DNA of 64,000 bases from NCBI GenBank assembly GCA_013365325.1, contig JABVXV010000082.1, forward strand, positions 62,001-126,000, given 5' to 3'. Both the position numbers and the translations under genes were made by a program. How positions within the stretch are numbered: position 1 is the stretch's first letter; each line of letters opens with the position of its first letter. Source of the DNA: Dipetalonema caudispina. Taxonomy: Eukaryota > Nematoda > Chromadorea > Rhabditida > Onchocercidae. Under the pieces are notes generated by a model. The model searched no databases. It was not told the origin of the DNA and saw only the letters and a program-made list of their open reading frames with translations. This document shows positions 15,417-34,260 of this stretch, piece by piece.

Positions 15417-15804
15417 TTTTATAAATAGCAATAAATAATACTTCACTAGATGAATATTTTGTAGTGATCGACCGATTTTTCTGATTTTTAAATTTCGATT
15501 TCGTTTCAAAACCTCCGGATGACCAAAAAACCAAAAATCACTTCACTTATTTGTTATCAATAAAAACTCCCGAAAACCTTTAGTATAAAATTCCAATAGA
15601 AAACAGCCACTACTTTTTACAAACCTTTCCGTAGTTTGTGAATAAACAAATCCTTTGTCAACTTTCATCTTATTTGAAAAAACCTTTAGGTTTACCAGTA
15701 ATTTCTTCAGCAATAAATTAATGTCAGAAATTATAACATCAAATACTAGTTCTTAAATAAATAAAATAATCCTAAATCTTTAAATTTTTGTAGAAGAAAG
15801 AAAA
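15417..15804. other. Intergenic; likely trans-splice acceptor near 15793
   Basis: No coding potential is seen. TTTTTGTAG ending at 15793 sits 11 bases before the next ATG, a position typical of a spliced-leader acceptor. Confidence 0.4.
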
Positions 15805-18098
15805 ATGGTTGAGGAAGTAGTAAAATCAGAAAACGAACCTCAATATGATACAATGTGCGGAATAGGCGATGAAGTATTCGGTACCAAAAAAGGAGGCGGT
15901 ATATGTTTATACTTTTCAAAATATTCAATTTTTGTCGAGTTATAAAACAACAAAAGAATGCACATATAATACATATAATAACAGATTTTATAGAAAAGAT
16001 TGTATCTAAACAAGCTCGTAGTCCACGTCCCGAAAAACAAATCGAAGGTAATTGATTTTTCTGATGCTTTTTTTTTTAAAAAACATACTTCTTTAAACTA
16101 AATTTAGAATTCGATTGAACTAAATTTCCAACTCAGTTTCCTAAATTAACGAAATTTACAGATAATCATTATGAAAACGTACCAAAACGTAAGCTTCTTT
16201 TTCCATTCTATTCAATAAATCAACTTTTACGCAAAACATTGTCAAAATGCTTGTCTTTTTTCTCTTTTACCACAATTCTCATCTTCCATGCTGTAAGTTT
16301 TGATATAAATTATTTCTTAAAATAATCATATGAATGTGCTAAAAATGCATCATTTTCATTTCACAATTTTTTCATCAGTTATTAATCAAATTATTGCAAG
16401 AAGAAATATCGTTGAAAACGTTCTGGTCGAATTTATAAAAACTAAAAAAGAAAATTAGAAACAAAAACATACTAACTGCTTGATATTTTTGATTTAAATT
16501 AGTCATTATTAAGCTACAGGAAAGTTGTCTGGATGAGAAATATCAAAAAGCTGCTTCTAACTAAAATTTTCGAAGACAACAGGAAAAGATTTAAGTACTT
16601 GGTTACGACATGCTTAGTGCAAATATTGTCCTGAAAACTATATAATGTTAATTTACTTCCAATATACATTTTAGACATGTAGAAATAAGAATACCAACAG
16701 ACTGACTGAAAATATCCTTAAAAGTGTTCAGAAAAGAGCATTAAACTTTAATAAGTCATTAAAAAGAATCTTGTAAATAATTTTAAGACTCTGAGTAACA
16801 TGTCATCAATTTTTCAGCTGATAAAAAAGCACCAGAAAAAACTTCAAGAGGTGAGCTCTTTCTTTCTTTCGTTAATAATTTGCTTAAAATTTAGATTATT
16901 TTTTAATTAAAAGAAGATAGTGAATAAAAGGAAGTTAACAATGCTTTAAAAAGCAAGTGAAATTTCACTGATATGCTAAATAATCAAAAGTTAAAGCAAT
17001 TACAGGATCAACAATAGCACCAACACAACAAGTTGAGGTTAAAGGTAGTTCATTATTAGTGCTATAGCTACTTCTAAATGAAATTCATGAAAAGTTGAAA
17101 GGAATACTTTAGCAGCTTTATCGTGTATGAAAGGATGTTGAGATCAGTCAGAGAGGAAATAATACGGAAGCATCTGACTGAAATACTTTAAAGAATAGTT
17201 CTAAATTAATATATTTAGTTTTATCACATATTTATTGTACTTGAAATCATGGAATTGCAGCACCAGTAGTTGGTGGTATGGTAGAGGGAACAGATCAACA
17301 GTGTCAAACACTTGTTGGCACGAATAACGAGAAAGTTCTCGCTGAGAAAAAGGGTAATTTAACTAAAACAGTTCAGATTAGTAAAAATAAATCATATTCT
17401 GAACTGTCGTCTGTGCATCATTGTTGGTATAAATCGAATTCAGACTTCTGGACAGCAATTAAAATCTCCAGTTCTTAATTATGACTATCTCACTTGCCAT
17501 ATCGTGCTAACCCCATAGTTTGTGTTTAAAAAGCTCAATCTCTTTGAACAAATCCATTTGAATTTGAAAGATTGGTTATAATTGTTGAAACTCCCCTGCT
17601 AATATGTAATTTCTTATCTGATCTAACTGTTATTTGCAGAAGGCGCGATGCAGGAAACACAAGAAATTAAGCGTAATTTTTATATTTCACTTCATATATT
17701 ATTTTATCATTCAGAACTGTAGATAGTATAGTGATATGAATATGCTGAAAAAAAGATTCCACCTTCTTCGGCCTTGATCTACTCATTCCATGTAACTTCA
17801 TCGAATCCATTCCCATTCTATTCCATCCATCAGATGTCTTCCATTCTAATTACGTAATCGATTTAATTCTTTCTAGTCTAGTCTATAAAATCATAAAAGG
17901 AAATAAGATTTAAGAAATAAAAACATCCTTCTGAATTATTTCCAAGAAATAAAACAAATTTGCTATAAACTGCATTTAATATAAAACTTGTAAATTGTAG
18001 CACCAACAGTGGGGGGTATGGTAGATCAAGAAGATCCGGCTTATCAAACACTTGTTGGTATGAAAAATGCAGAAGTTTTTCGAGAAAAAGGCAATTAA
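15805..18098 (+). CDS. Modular disordered protein of eight exons, all introns phase 1
   Basis: I do not recognise this gene. Exons are 15805-15898, 15985-16047, 16162-16188 (27 nt), 16818-16850 (33 nt), 17006-17044, 17261-17353, 17640-17672 (33 nt) and 18001-18098. Every junction is phase 1, all internal exons are multiples of three, and the sum is exactly 159 codons plus a TAA. Three exons (1, 6 and 8) carry a related module of about 25 residues: exon 1 has QYDTMCGIGDEVFGTKKGG, exon 6 has QCQTLVGTNNEKVLAEKKG and exon 8 has AYQTLVGMKNAEVFREKGN. In exons 6 and 8 it is preceded by P-x-V-G-G-M-V. The linker exons are rich in Pro, Lys, Glu and Thr and predict disorder. No signal peptide or membrane segment is present. 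The symmetric exons allow any internal exon to be skipped, so many isoforms are possible. The tyrosine modules (YDTM, YQTL) resemble short SH2-type ligands, but this is only a resemblance. Confidence 0.8.
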
Positions 18099-19080
18099 TT
18101 TGACTTTTTTTTAATGAAATAGTTCAACTATTGATTAAATTTTTGATAAACAAGACTTGGAAAAATTATCTAATTCCAAAGAAGCCTTTTAACTCCTAAG
18201 TAATGATATTTATTTCACTTTAATTTAATACAAGTCTATTATTAACATAAATATTTATACTTCCTCAAGACTTCCTTTATTTTTTCAGTTTTAGTAAATA
18301 GCTATGGCGAAAATAATGTTTTTCAGCTTGAAAAGAGTCGAAAGAAGACAGTTGACATTTGAATTTGCCCTCTGCCTTACATGATATATATTTAACATTG
18401 TTTTTTATTTAAGAATCTGTAACATTTCTAAATAGAAAAAAATATGACTAAAAACAACCTGTTTTAGAATTTCATCCTCTCCATAACGTCTATATTTTGA
18501 ACAAATCGCTTTTTTTTTTTTTTTTATAATGATCTGAATAATAAATAATGAATTTAAAACGAACAAATTGTAGTGAAATCAATCCTTCTCTTGTTAATAT
18601 GTCACCAAGCGAACAAATAGTTATATTAGTTGACGATACATATGGATAAAGATGTCTCCTTTTACTGTAACTCAACCAACTACAATACAAAAATTATCAA
18701 AATTGTAAGCAACTTAATAAGATTAGATATCAATAAATGTAGATAAAAACAAAGATAAATTATAGAGAAAAGATGTAAAAGATGAGATGAAATAAAATCT
18801 ATTTGAGACGAATTTTCTACTCCAATCCGAGCGAATAACAAACAATTAAGAGTAAAACAAAGATAAGGGATTATAACGTTGCATTATGAGCCACAAGGTG
18901 GCCGTAATTAACTAGCAAAGCTATTTTGACTAATGGAGGGAGGTTGTGTTTATGTTTTGGATGTAAAAGTGACATGGTGTAATTAGGCCTGCGTAGTAAT
19001 TCCTGTCGGGAGAGAACGATTCTTCTTGCATAATACTTTTCCTTACTTTGTTCCATTGCAAAGCATCTCACTTCTCACAA

Positions 19081-19123
19081 TTATCCACTTTATCCCATTA
19101 TACAAATGGGATTAAGTGGATAA
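19081..19123. repeat. 19-bp inverted repeat, 5-nt loop
   Basis: The left arm TTATCCACTTTATCCCATT pairs with 19105-19123 with one mismatch. The loop is 19100-19104. It is too short for a typical pre-microRNA and lies about 330 bp upstream of the AKT start codon. Confidence 0.8.
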
Positions 19124-19184
19124 ATGAAAAAAGAGAAAAAACTTAAATACATAATAAGTTATAATGAAATTATTCCCTTGCTTC

Positions 19185-19426
19185 GATTTATATCCCGAAT
19201 GATTGTCCCATGAAGTGCTATGAAATGCTTCATTGTTTTTATATTTTTCGGAATTAATTTTTCATCGACAACTCCATATATGATATATGTTTAAAAGACA
19301 ACGTGTTGCTCTGCTTTATATTTCGAATTATTGTTCCATGCAGTGCTATGAAATGCTTCATTTTTTTTACATTTTTTTAGAATAATTTTTCTCCATATAC
19401 GGTATATGTTTAAGAGATAACGTATT
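19185..19426. repeat. Degenerate tandem duplication, period about 128 bp
   Basis: Two copies, about 19185-19307 and 19313-19426, share GTGCTATGAAATGCTTCATT exactly (at 19215 and 19343) and a similar tail near ATATATGTTTAA. The second copy ends about 30 bp before the AKT start codon, so it lies in the promoter or 5' UTR. Confidence 0.8.
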
Positions 19427-19456
19427 AAGGAAAGTATTAATCGAGGAGAAAGTGGT

Positions 19457-25269
<5,813 letters not shown>

Positions 25270-27925
25270 TAGCCACATCGTTAAATTTATTGATGAACTG
25301 ATAAAATGCAAATTAAATTCAATTTTGAAATTTATTTCTTGCAGAGATTTTTAAATTTATTTGATTCCATACGCTGCAAAGTATTCCTCTGCTTTCGTTT
25401 ATAATTTTATTAAGTGGTTCGTTAGTCTTGTGATTTTATTGGCAAGTTCCAAATATATCAAAAATGAGACATGGAAATAGTTTTAAATCTCAATGATTTT
25501 TTATTCTTATGCTATTGTACAGGAAAATATCATATTGGTGCTGTGTTTATATTTTTTTGGATTGAAGGTAGAAGTTTCTGGTATTTCACTATACCTACAT
25601 TGGCTGTAATTAATTACAAATTCTGCATTGCACTTTCCCCCATAAATTTATATTTTCATTTTTGCTGTATTTCTGTACTTTCCCATTGCAATATATTTTT
25701 TCATTTTTTATTTTGTGTTTTTCTCTCAAAGATTGAAAGAAGCATAGAATTTTCAACGGGTTCTGGTTTCTGTGAAATTTTTCTAAGTTTAATAATTTCA
25801 AGTCATATATACAGCTCGGAAGGGAACATTGGATATTGAGTTATTTTACGGCGCCTATTTTTGATTTCGTTTTATGAGTCACTCGTTAACGGTAAGTTTT
25901 TGTACGTCTTTTATGTGATTTTTTTTTACTATATTTCGTATTTCTCTGTGTTTTATCTACTTTGTTTTTGTTCATGCTTGTATTCACTTCATTTTTTTGA
26001 ATTTACTTGCGTATAATGTTGATTTCCTTGCCTCTCATATTTTTTTGAACTAAATCTGTACTTATTCTGTCGGCAAATGAAACATGGACATTTGTTTGTG
26101 ATTTTTTTTTCTTTTTCTTATGATATCACGCTAATTTAGCGATGACATTGAATATGTTTTTTCAGTTCATTTTTTCGTCCTATTTTTGAAATAAAGAAGT
26201 TGAATGAAGAGCTATGAATGGTGCTGAACTTTACGGATGTCATGTCACTTCGTTCGAGTTCAAATTACATTTCAAAATATCGATGTGGAAATAGACCACC
26301 ATCATTTCTACAACACAGCGGAAAGTGCGCGCAAGAAGAATGCTCCTTTTGAGGATTATTGGTCAGAACGAGGACATGGCAATCAAATCTTCTATTGCTA
26401 AATGATGAACTAAGTCGAGCAAGTTCAGTTGGGACGGTTCAACTTGTCTTTTTTGCTGGAAAATCAGACTTCAGTTGCATGGCAGTGAGGTTTGCTTGAC
26501 ATCAACCTCTAAAGCATTCCTTTTAATGCTTACACTGATTCGCTACTTCTGCAAAAAAGGTGTTGAAGTGAAAGCTCTGCCTCGTAAGTGTTTTATTACT
26601 GTAGTATTGTTAAATTGATAGCAAATTGTGAAACTTATGAGGACAATATAACGATCGTATTACATTGAACATGGTATTCATAGTTATAATACATTATTCT
26701 TTGGTTAACGTCTCCAACTTATGTATAAACCGATCGACTTTTTTGTGTAGGTTTTTACTACGATTATTAATATCAAACTTCATTCTGACATTCTAGGCTA
26801 TATTCATTGACAGGTTGATGATACCATAAACGAAGGGACTGGGCTAATTTGAATCAACTCTTAAGCTTATTATTTGTAAATATATTTAGCGCCTAAAATA
26901 CAGAAGAATATCCCTTCTTGAAGTGGTAGTTAATTTGACAAAATGAGAAGTATTTCATGCCAAAGGATGAAAATGGGCTTAGTCTTTGTTTTTTTCTCTC
27001 TTTTTTCTCAGTCGTAATTTCAAGGAGATCTTCCTACTCTCTCTTGATTGTTTGAAGTTAAACGACAAATACTCCTCCCTCAAACCTAATTTATTCCGTC
27101 TGAATCATCTTCAATACTTTCATACTTCTTTGCCATGTCTTTCTTTCAAAACAGAGTATCCTCCCAAGATACAGAAAATATTCCTTATTTTATCGATTTA
27201 CTTCTCATTTAAAAAGTAAGATTTAGACTTGATAGTCTATCCAGGGAATGCAAATTTCCTGTTCTTTAAGCATAAAATAAATCTTAAATTACTTTGCTAA
27301 CATGCTAATGAAACTGAAAGCACATATAAATATACAAAAATCATAAAAGGTAATCTAAGCACCTCATTTGCATTTAATCCAATTGTGAATATATCAACTA
27401 ACCGATAAGATCATTTTATAAAAGGGAATTGTCTATTACAACAATTGTAGACCATCCAAAGTTGATGACAGTGATTAATTAATAGATGTATGCAGATTTA
27501 AGACAACAAAGAGAGATTAGAACTGTGTACAGTAATGACACTGATGAATAGCCAGCCATATGTTGATAAGAAAATCCTTGCGATCAAATGCTTCTATCTA
27601 AACTTTCTTGTAAATTGTGTGTTTCGAAAGTGAGCAAGCCACAACTGTAATTCTTTACAGATTCATTCGATACGATGTAAAATTGAGAAGATCTAAATTT
27701 CATTCATTAAAAGGTTTTCAATCAAAATTTATTCAAATATTAATTTTGTTGCTCTTCCTTTTCTTACGAGTAAACGTTTTCAAAATAAATTCATTTTCGG
27801 AACGATTAGGCCATATCATGTACAATATCATCGATTTACGACATACAAAGACAGGAGCAATAGCCAAAATTTCTGAAGCATTTATAATTTCAATGACTTT
27901 AAACCGAACTTTCTGCAAACTTACG
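25270..27925. other. Convergent intergenic region between AKT and SNAP-25
   Basis: Holds the 3' UTRs of both genes. T-rich on the plus strand for about 1 kb after AKT. Open frames at 25471-25839, 26986-27219 and 27617-27940 are hydrophobic by base composition and unsupported. The last of these is partly antisense to the final SNAP-25 exon. Confidence 0.4.
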
Positions 27926-30900
27926 TTATTTAGTAATTAGTTTATTTGCTCGTTTATTAGCTGACTCCACTCTAACTTCATTTGATTGCGTCTGCAATTA
28001 CTGTCTGTTTTATTCATGAAGGGAAATATCTCATGAATTACTTTTCATAATGAATTTCCGGATTTTCAGTTAAGAAAGGTTAGATAGGTATTGTTGTAAT
28101 ATCCTTTTGTAAATATAAATAGAAAAGCAATAACCAATATACCTTCTCCTGTATACGATCCAGTTGTCTGTTTTGATTGCTAACTTCTGTGCTCATATCA
28201 ATTGCCATATTACGTAAATTACCGACCATCGTTGATACCTGTTGTACATTCTCGTCCATTTCATCTTCACGTGCATCGTTTGTTATTCTACAAATTTCAT
28301 TTTTTATTCATGAAACAAAAAATTATAAACTTAAGCCATTAATTTATTTAACTAATTGTTTATCCTTCCAAGTATCCGCCGTGTCGTTCATGTAGGATTT
28401 TCTTCACGAAGAAAAAAAAAAAACGTGCATTCCTCATCAAAATCTTTGAAAATCTTTAAATTAATTTGGGAAGAATTTTTAGGAAGTTTTCGAAGGAAAA
28501 ATTTGCGATGAAAAAACGATTTTGTAATTTATTTCAAAGAAAGAACTAACAAGAAAGTTCTGTGAAGATTAAAATGCCCTATAGGTTAAAAAAAAAGTAA
28601 TATTAAATAAGAAATTAGTTAACTAACCGTGTAATATATCCACCCTGAGGACCCATTCCAGAGTCGCCAACAGTTATCCGAGGTTGATCACTAATTACAC
28701 CTCCATCATCATCCTTTTTCCATGCTTTTGCATATTCCGAGTTTTTTTCGAAATCTTCTGTCCTGCAATTTTGATTTGTGAATTTCTGCCAATTAATATG
28801 TATCAAATAAAATGTTACAAGTTTCATTCATAGTTCAATTTGAATAAATTCGTTTAATTGTGAATGGATTTCAGAAACTTATGCGGGATTTCTTTTAGAT
28901 GTGCGCCAAGTGAACAATTAGTCTTTCACGTGAAATAATAAAGTCATTTAAATAGCAGAGAATAATTCATAAAAAAAAACGAATAACTTTGATGATTATG
29001 GATAATTTTCTGTTACTAATAACGGCACATTAACTTTGTATGGAAAATTTTATAGCTTTTTAAATCGCTCATATGTTTCATTCGGCAAGCAGATTATAAT
29101 TTATGATATTGGTAATGGAAAGTTTCCAAAAACAAACTTGAAACATGGAAGTGTACATAAACCGCAACATTTTTCCATTCCTTTTAGATGTTCTTCCGCT
29201 TCACGCATATCTTGATTTATTGTATCTAAACCTCCTTCGACACGTTCAAGCTGTTCTGCAACCATCATGAAATAAAACTGATCATTTTATCTCTGCTAAT
29301 CATCAGTAAATCATGATCACCAATATCTTTCTTGTCTCATCTGTGCACTATTTGTATATTCTTATTCTTCAGTTTATCTTAATTTGTAATTCAAACGTTA
29401 GAACTTAAAATTAAAAATGTAAACGATAGAAATTAAGATATGGCATCCAGATAAAACAGTACCTCCTTGATCATCCAACATTACAAGTGTTTTAATGCCC
29501 GCTTCTTTACTCTGAAATTATAAAATAGTTTTACAAAGCGATAATGTCTCATTTCAAATGAAACTGAATTCCTTTTTCTGAATTCGTAAACTCTGCTTCA
29601 TTGCTTTCAATTTAGGAAACTTTTTGCGAAATAAAATTTACCCAAGAAAATTCTTTAATTGGAAAGTAATAACTTTAGCTCTTTTAGTCAATACTAGAAC
29701 TATCAATTATTGCTAAATGAATAAAATATCACGAAACGAACAAATGCTGGATTAATTTAATCAAAATAGTAATTAGAAATGATTTCCCAGACAAAATAAC
29801 TCATTTGCTGAATACAATAACATACCTCTTCACATAATTGTAACATACGCCTCGTTGCTTCCAAAGACTGAAATATTTATTTGTAATAAGTTTGTCCATC
29901 CAAAGGTCTTAAATAGAAATATTACGATCGCATCCTTATTGCAATCGTAATAATCGTTGATTTTTTTATTTCTTTGACAAAATAAAAAAATAAATAAATA
30001 AGTAAAACGTTAATTGCAAAAACTGAGAAATATTTTTTGACACTTTACTAAAATTTCATCTTTTTCACACGCTTATCACTTTCCTCTTCCACCTATTTCA
30101 CGTATAACTGAAATTGAAGAACAGACTTTCGCCACACAAAAAGATTAGTAATTTCAAATCATAAATGGTAGTGAATATTGTTATTAGCTGAATATTTATT
30201 AATTCTTGAGGTAAAAATATATCTTTATATATTTATATATATATTGCATCAATATTTTATAGAATCGTTACTTCCAGTATGGTACTATCGATGGATACGT
30301 TTAAATTTTTGAGTTCATTGGACATATCAGCAGGCATCACCAAGCCATTATAATTCAGTAAATCATTAGTATTATTAAGAGATTCCATCACTTGATGAGA
30401 ATAATTCAGAGATAGTTCATTCTTCATTTTACTCCTTTTTCAAAAAGAGAGTTATCACTCGGCAATTTGCACTAATTACGGAAGAAAGACAGGAAGTTAC
30501 TTAATGAAAATCGTAGAAACACTGATTCAGGTATCGAGTTGCTGAAATCATTGCTGTAATCACTATTTTAAAACGCTGTTATCGAAAATAAATCTGATTT
30601 CAAACTGTGTAAAAGCCATTGCGTAACAATACTGTGAGAAATTTACGTGACCCAAATTAGATCTTATGCCTTATCACTACCTCAGTGAAAAGAAGAGAAC
30701 ATTTCTCACAGAGATATCCCGAATATATTTTTGATGATAATTGGGGTGTTTAATGCAAAACTATTGAGAAATGATTTTGCAATACAAGTAATTTGTGAAA
30801 TCATATTTCAGTCATAAAATTCTTTTATTCACCATTATTGCTTGATAGGGTTTAGAGATCGGATTTCTATACCTAAGTTTGAGATTTGAAGACTAAACAT

Positions 30901-33900
30901 TGTTGCAAAACAGAGAAAAACAATTTATAAATGTAATTTATGTCTAAATCAAAACATTAAAAATAACAGTACAAGCTATAAAGATTTCTTTTACATAGCC
31001 TTTTATTAATCAAAAATATCATAAAGCTATTTGTTAATGAAATTAAATCTATCATTTAGACAAAAATATCTGGTCTCAGAAGAAATTAAAAAACATAATT
31101 AAGACTAGAAATACGATATAAGATCTTCGCTATATTCAAACTGCTTCTGAAACATCAACGAAGAAAAGGAAAAAAAAATTTTTAGCTTTTGAAAAGTTGG
31201 CACAAAATATCAGTGAATGATTTGAATATTTGACTACCTATGGCTATTACTTTTTCAATCTTTTTCAATTAATCAAATTGACGAAAAGGTAAATGAGTAG
31301 ATGCTAAAAATTTTCATCATTTTTTCCTCGATGCTCTATTCATGTCTAGTTATTCGTACACCAACAAATAATCTATATATTGACATTATTTATTATAAAA
31401 AAATAAAAAAAATTGTTCATAATTTTGACTTGATCCACATTACTATATATATAGATAAATGAAAATACAGTGATAATAGGTACCTTACATTTCTGGATTA
31501 CTGAACATTGCAATATAAGTTATTTACAGTAAAAGACATTATTACTAGAGAGATTCTGTTGATCGGATTCCTAGCTACAACAACATTTGATAAATGAAGC
31601 ATCATTAAGAAATTGGAGAGGAAGAAATGGTTCTCCCTTGCAGCTATATAAATAATGCGACAAAATCGCTCATGATAACAATTACAAGTTGACCAGGCTA
31701 ATTTGAGTCACATCTAGAGGTAAAATTTGAGCAAGTTTTCATTTGTAGAAGTAATGCTCATATTACTATGAAATTACTCTAATTACTCTATAATCATTGC
31801 AAATAAGAGAAATGATGGGACAGATTTGTTAATAAATCTTTAGAAAAGCAATGCAAATTCATTTATTTTTGAAATGAGATTGAAAAGGGCAAGGATATAA
31901 TTACTTTTTTATTTTAATCAATCAACAAAAAGTTAGGCATGAAAAGAATATGAGAAAATGCATCGCTGATGCTTAAACATCTGATGCATTTAATTATCTT
32001 TGGTTTTCGCTCTCTTGATATCGAAAAGATTTTCACAATTCTATTAGTAACAAATCAAATATTCAAAAATTTCCATTTTAAACGCTTTAAATAAAATAAA
32101 CAAAGACAAATGTTTATTACAATTGCTCTTTCTACTTTATTTTCAATCATCGAACCATTTTTCATTAATTTAAAAAATTTCTATGAATATTAAAACATTT
32201 CTAGTGGGACAAGAAATTCTGAAGGAATATCAAAGATATCCAGGATATGAATACCACAGTCTCTCCTATCACAGGGAACATTATACTGCTGTAAAATTCT
32301 ATAAAATTTCGAAAAACTTCCCACTTCAATAAAGAAATATTATGTTACCTGTTTATCTAAAAATTATTTATTCTATTTTAAACCTTGCAGTTTATATAAC
32401 GGACCCAATTGACTACCGTATGAGATAGAAAAATGAGTGTGAAAATTTTGAAAGATGGAAAGAGACGAAGAAAACTGAAGAAAACTCCTAAGAAACAAAC
32501 ATATGTCAAAATCAAATGACAACTTCGCGTATTAAAATTTGTACTTGAAATTATTCAGAGATACGAATTAATGCATTATCACTTAATGCGATATTTTCAT
32601 TATTTCACTATTATGTTTTTCCAATTTTACCAATTTTAGAAAGAAAAAAATTAATTCTTCTGAAAAACTGAGTTAGTCATTTTGTTCCAGGAATACTTGC
32701 AATATTTTCTTAAAGCAATTTTTGTATAGCAAATAATCGGATGCACAAAAAAAATTTCGTAGCTTTTCAAGAATTATGAAAATTCAAATTTCAAAAATGA
32801 TCAAACAGATCAATCTGCTAAACTTTATTAAATTACATAAAGGGGAAAAAGAAAAGATACCGTATGAAATATACAATCGAGTCTTATTATTACCACCCAG
32901 TTAAGCATTTATTGACAATAATATATATATATATAAGCATATTACAATGAAATAAACTTACGAAAAAGAAAATCGGAAGAGACATATACACTTTCGTCCC
33001 TTTATTCGTCAACAATTGATGAAATAGAAGTTTTAAAAAGTACTAATAATGGAGTTAAATAAATCTCTACCACTTAAAACCACAAAGAATTCCGTGCCTC
33101 ATTATCGCTTACTAATTGTTGGATACAAATGCATCTTCATGATAAAATTTATCACTCACTATCATTCTCTTTCCTATAATGTAATAATATTTCTGAGACT
33201 TAATCTTATCCGATACATATTCACTTCGTAATTTGTATCAGGCAATTCTTAACAGACTATCTCATACCTGAAAACCAAGTTTTATGAATAGAGATCAAAT
33301 CAACCAGATAGTAGATCTTTTCAGGATGAACTCTATGGAATAGGCTTTTACAAATGAAGGGATAAGAAAGAAACACGAGAAATTAATATCATATTGTCAA
33401 CTGACTTTTTTGACAAATGGTTAGTTTGCCTTACTCATTACTCTTCTTCTATTATCATCAAATAGCTTCATCATGATACATTCTCTCTCATCTCATATCA
33501 CTGATATGCAATCAGGAAGTAAATACATTCATACCGGAAGTTTCATCTTCTCTCAAATATCTATTAAACATCGCCCATATGGTAAATATCACAATGTTGT
33601 CTGGTACCAGCCAATCAGTAATACACATCGGTACAGGAATTTTTTTTTTTTTTGTATCTTTCTCAATCATGATGACATCTCAAATATTTACCTGACAGTG
33701 GGTTCTATCATTTCAGTCATTTCTTTTGTATGATAACATTGTATATACGACAGATATTTCGAATTCTACTAGAAAATCAGCAATAATTTCAATAAGCAAG
33801 TGATCAGAGACAACTTTTCAGCAAATTTTCATGTAAATTGCAAAAAAACACTTTTAATGATTAGAGAGATATTGATGCACTACACTCATTACATATGTTT

Positions 33901-34260
33901 TCTAGGAAAGTTATTAGAATGAAAGTTGCATAGCAGCATTTCCAACATCGTTTTTTAATTTTCATTAAATTTGCCAATTTTTCAAATTTTGAAAACAAAT
34001 CTAGAAAATAGTTGATGATATGAATCAACAGTTTCATCAAAAATATTTTCCTGTATAAACAAAAAAAACTTATTTCACCTGTCGCAACACATCCAAAACT
34101 ACAATGTATGGTGAAAAATTATTGTTTACTGGCTTTCATCATCAATCATCAAGGTCATGTCATTGCAAATTATTTTAGTTAAGCTTACTTCATCCGTTGT
34201 CGCATTCATTTTCAAATTAATTTCCTCCAGCGATTCTGGTATATCACCATTTGCAGTCAT
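27926..34260 (-). CDS. ric-4: SNAP-25 family t-SNARE (RIC-4-like), two alternative first exons
   Basis: The neuronal Qbc-SNARE pairs with syntaxin and synaptobrevin in synaptic vesicle fusion. Common exons in coding order are 29826-29867, 29463-29511, 29138-29255, 28628-28762, 28143-28287 and 27926-27991. They are preceded by exon 1a (34189-34260, 24 codons) or exon 1b (30272-30427, 52 codons), both phase 0. The 1a form is 208 aa and aligns along its length with C. elegans RIC-4; the 1b form is 236 aa. Both SNARE helices are visible: [14 protein letters not shown] to [11 protein letters not shown], and [20 protein letters not shown] to QLDRIQEK. The linker starts with the palmitoylation Cys cluster CCGLCTLPC. 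The conserved [20 protein letters not shown] and GGYITR segments follow. The C-terminus is [19 protein letters not shown]. Confidence 0.95.
30272..30427 (-). other. SNAP-25 proximal first exon (1b)
   Basis: An ATG at 30427 opens 52 codons ending at GAA|GTAACG. The last 19 residues ([19 protein letters not shown]) occupy the place of the start of the first SNARE helix in exon 1a. The first 33 residues, with repeated Asn and Leu, are unlike any SNAP-25 N-terminus I know. Confidence 0.75.
34189..34260 (-). other. SNAP-25 distal first exon (1a)
   Basis: An ATG at 34260 opens 24 codons ([20 protein letters not shown] and then TTDE) and ends at GAA|GTAAGC, a consensus donor. The sequence is closely similar to the N-terminus of C. 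elegans RIC-4. The intron to the common exons is about 4.3 kb and contains exon 1b. Confidence 0.85.

Larger units (their letters stand above)
18099..19456. other. Intergenic region upstream of AKT with hairpin and tandem repeat
   Basis: No gene is accepted. It holds a run of 17 T's near 18509, a 19-bp inverted repeat (19081-19123) and a degenerate tandem duplication (19185-19426), annotated separately. A 61-codon minus-strand ORF (ATG near 19056, stop at 18871) is unrecognised. Confidence 0.45.

Noticed and set aside
18871..19071. Minus-strand ORF rich in Arg, His and Leu upstream of AKT
   Set aside because: No motif, lies in a repeat-containing intergenic region, and the only ATG leaves 61 codons.
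19081..19123. Hairpin as a microRNA precursor
   Set aside because: Total length of 43 nt and a 5-nt loop are too short for a normal pre-microRNA.
25471..25839. 122-codon plus-strand ORF after AKT, rich in Phe, Ile, Cys
   Set aside because: T-rich DNA gives such frames; no domain, and it lies in the AKT 3' flank.
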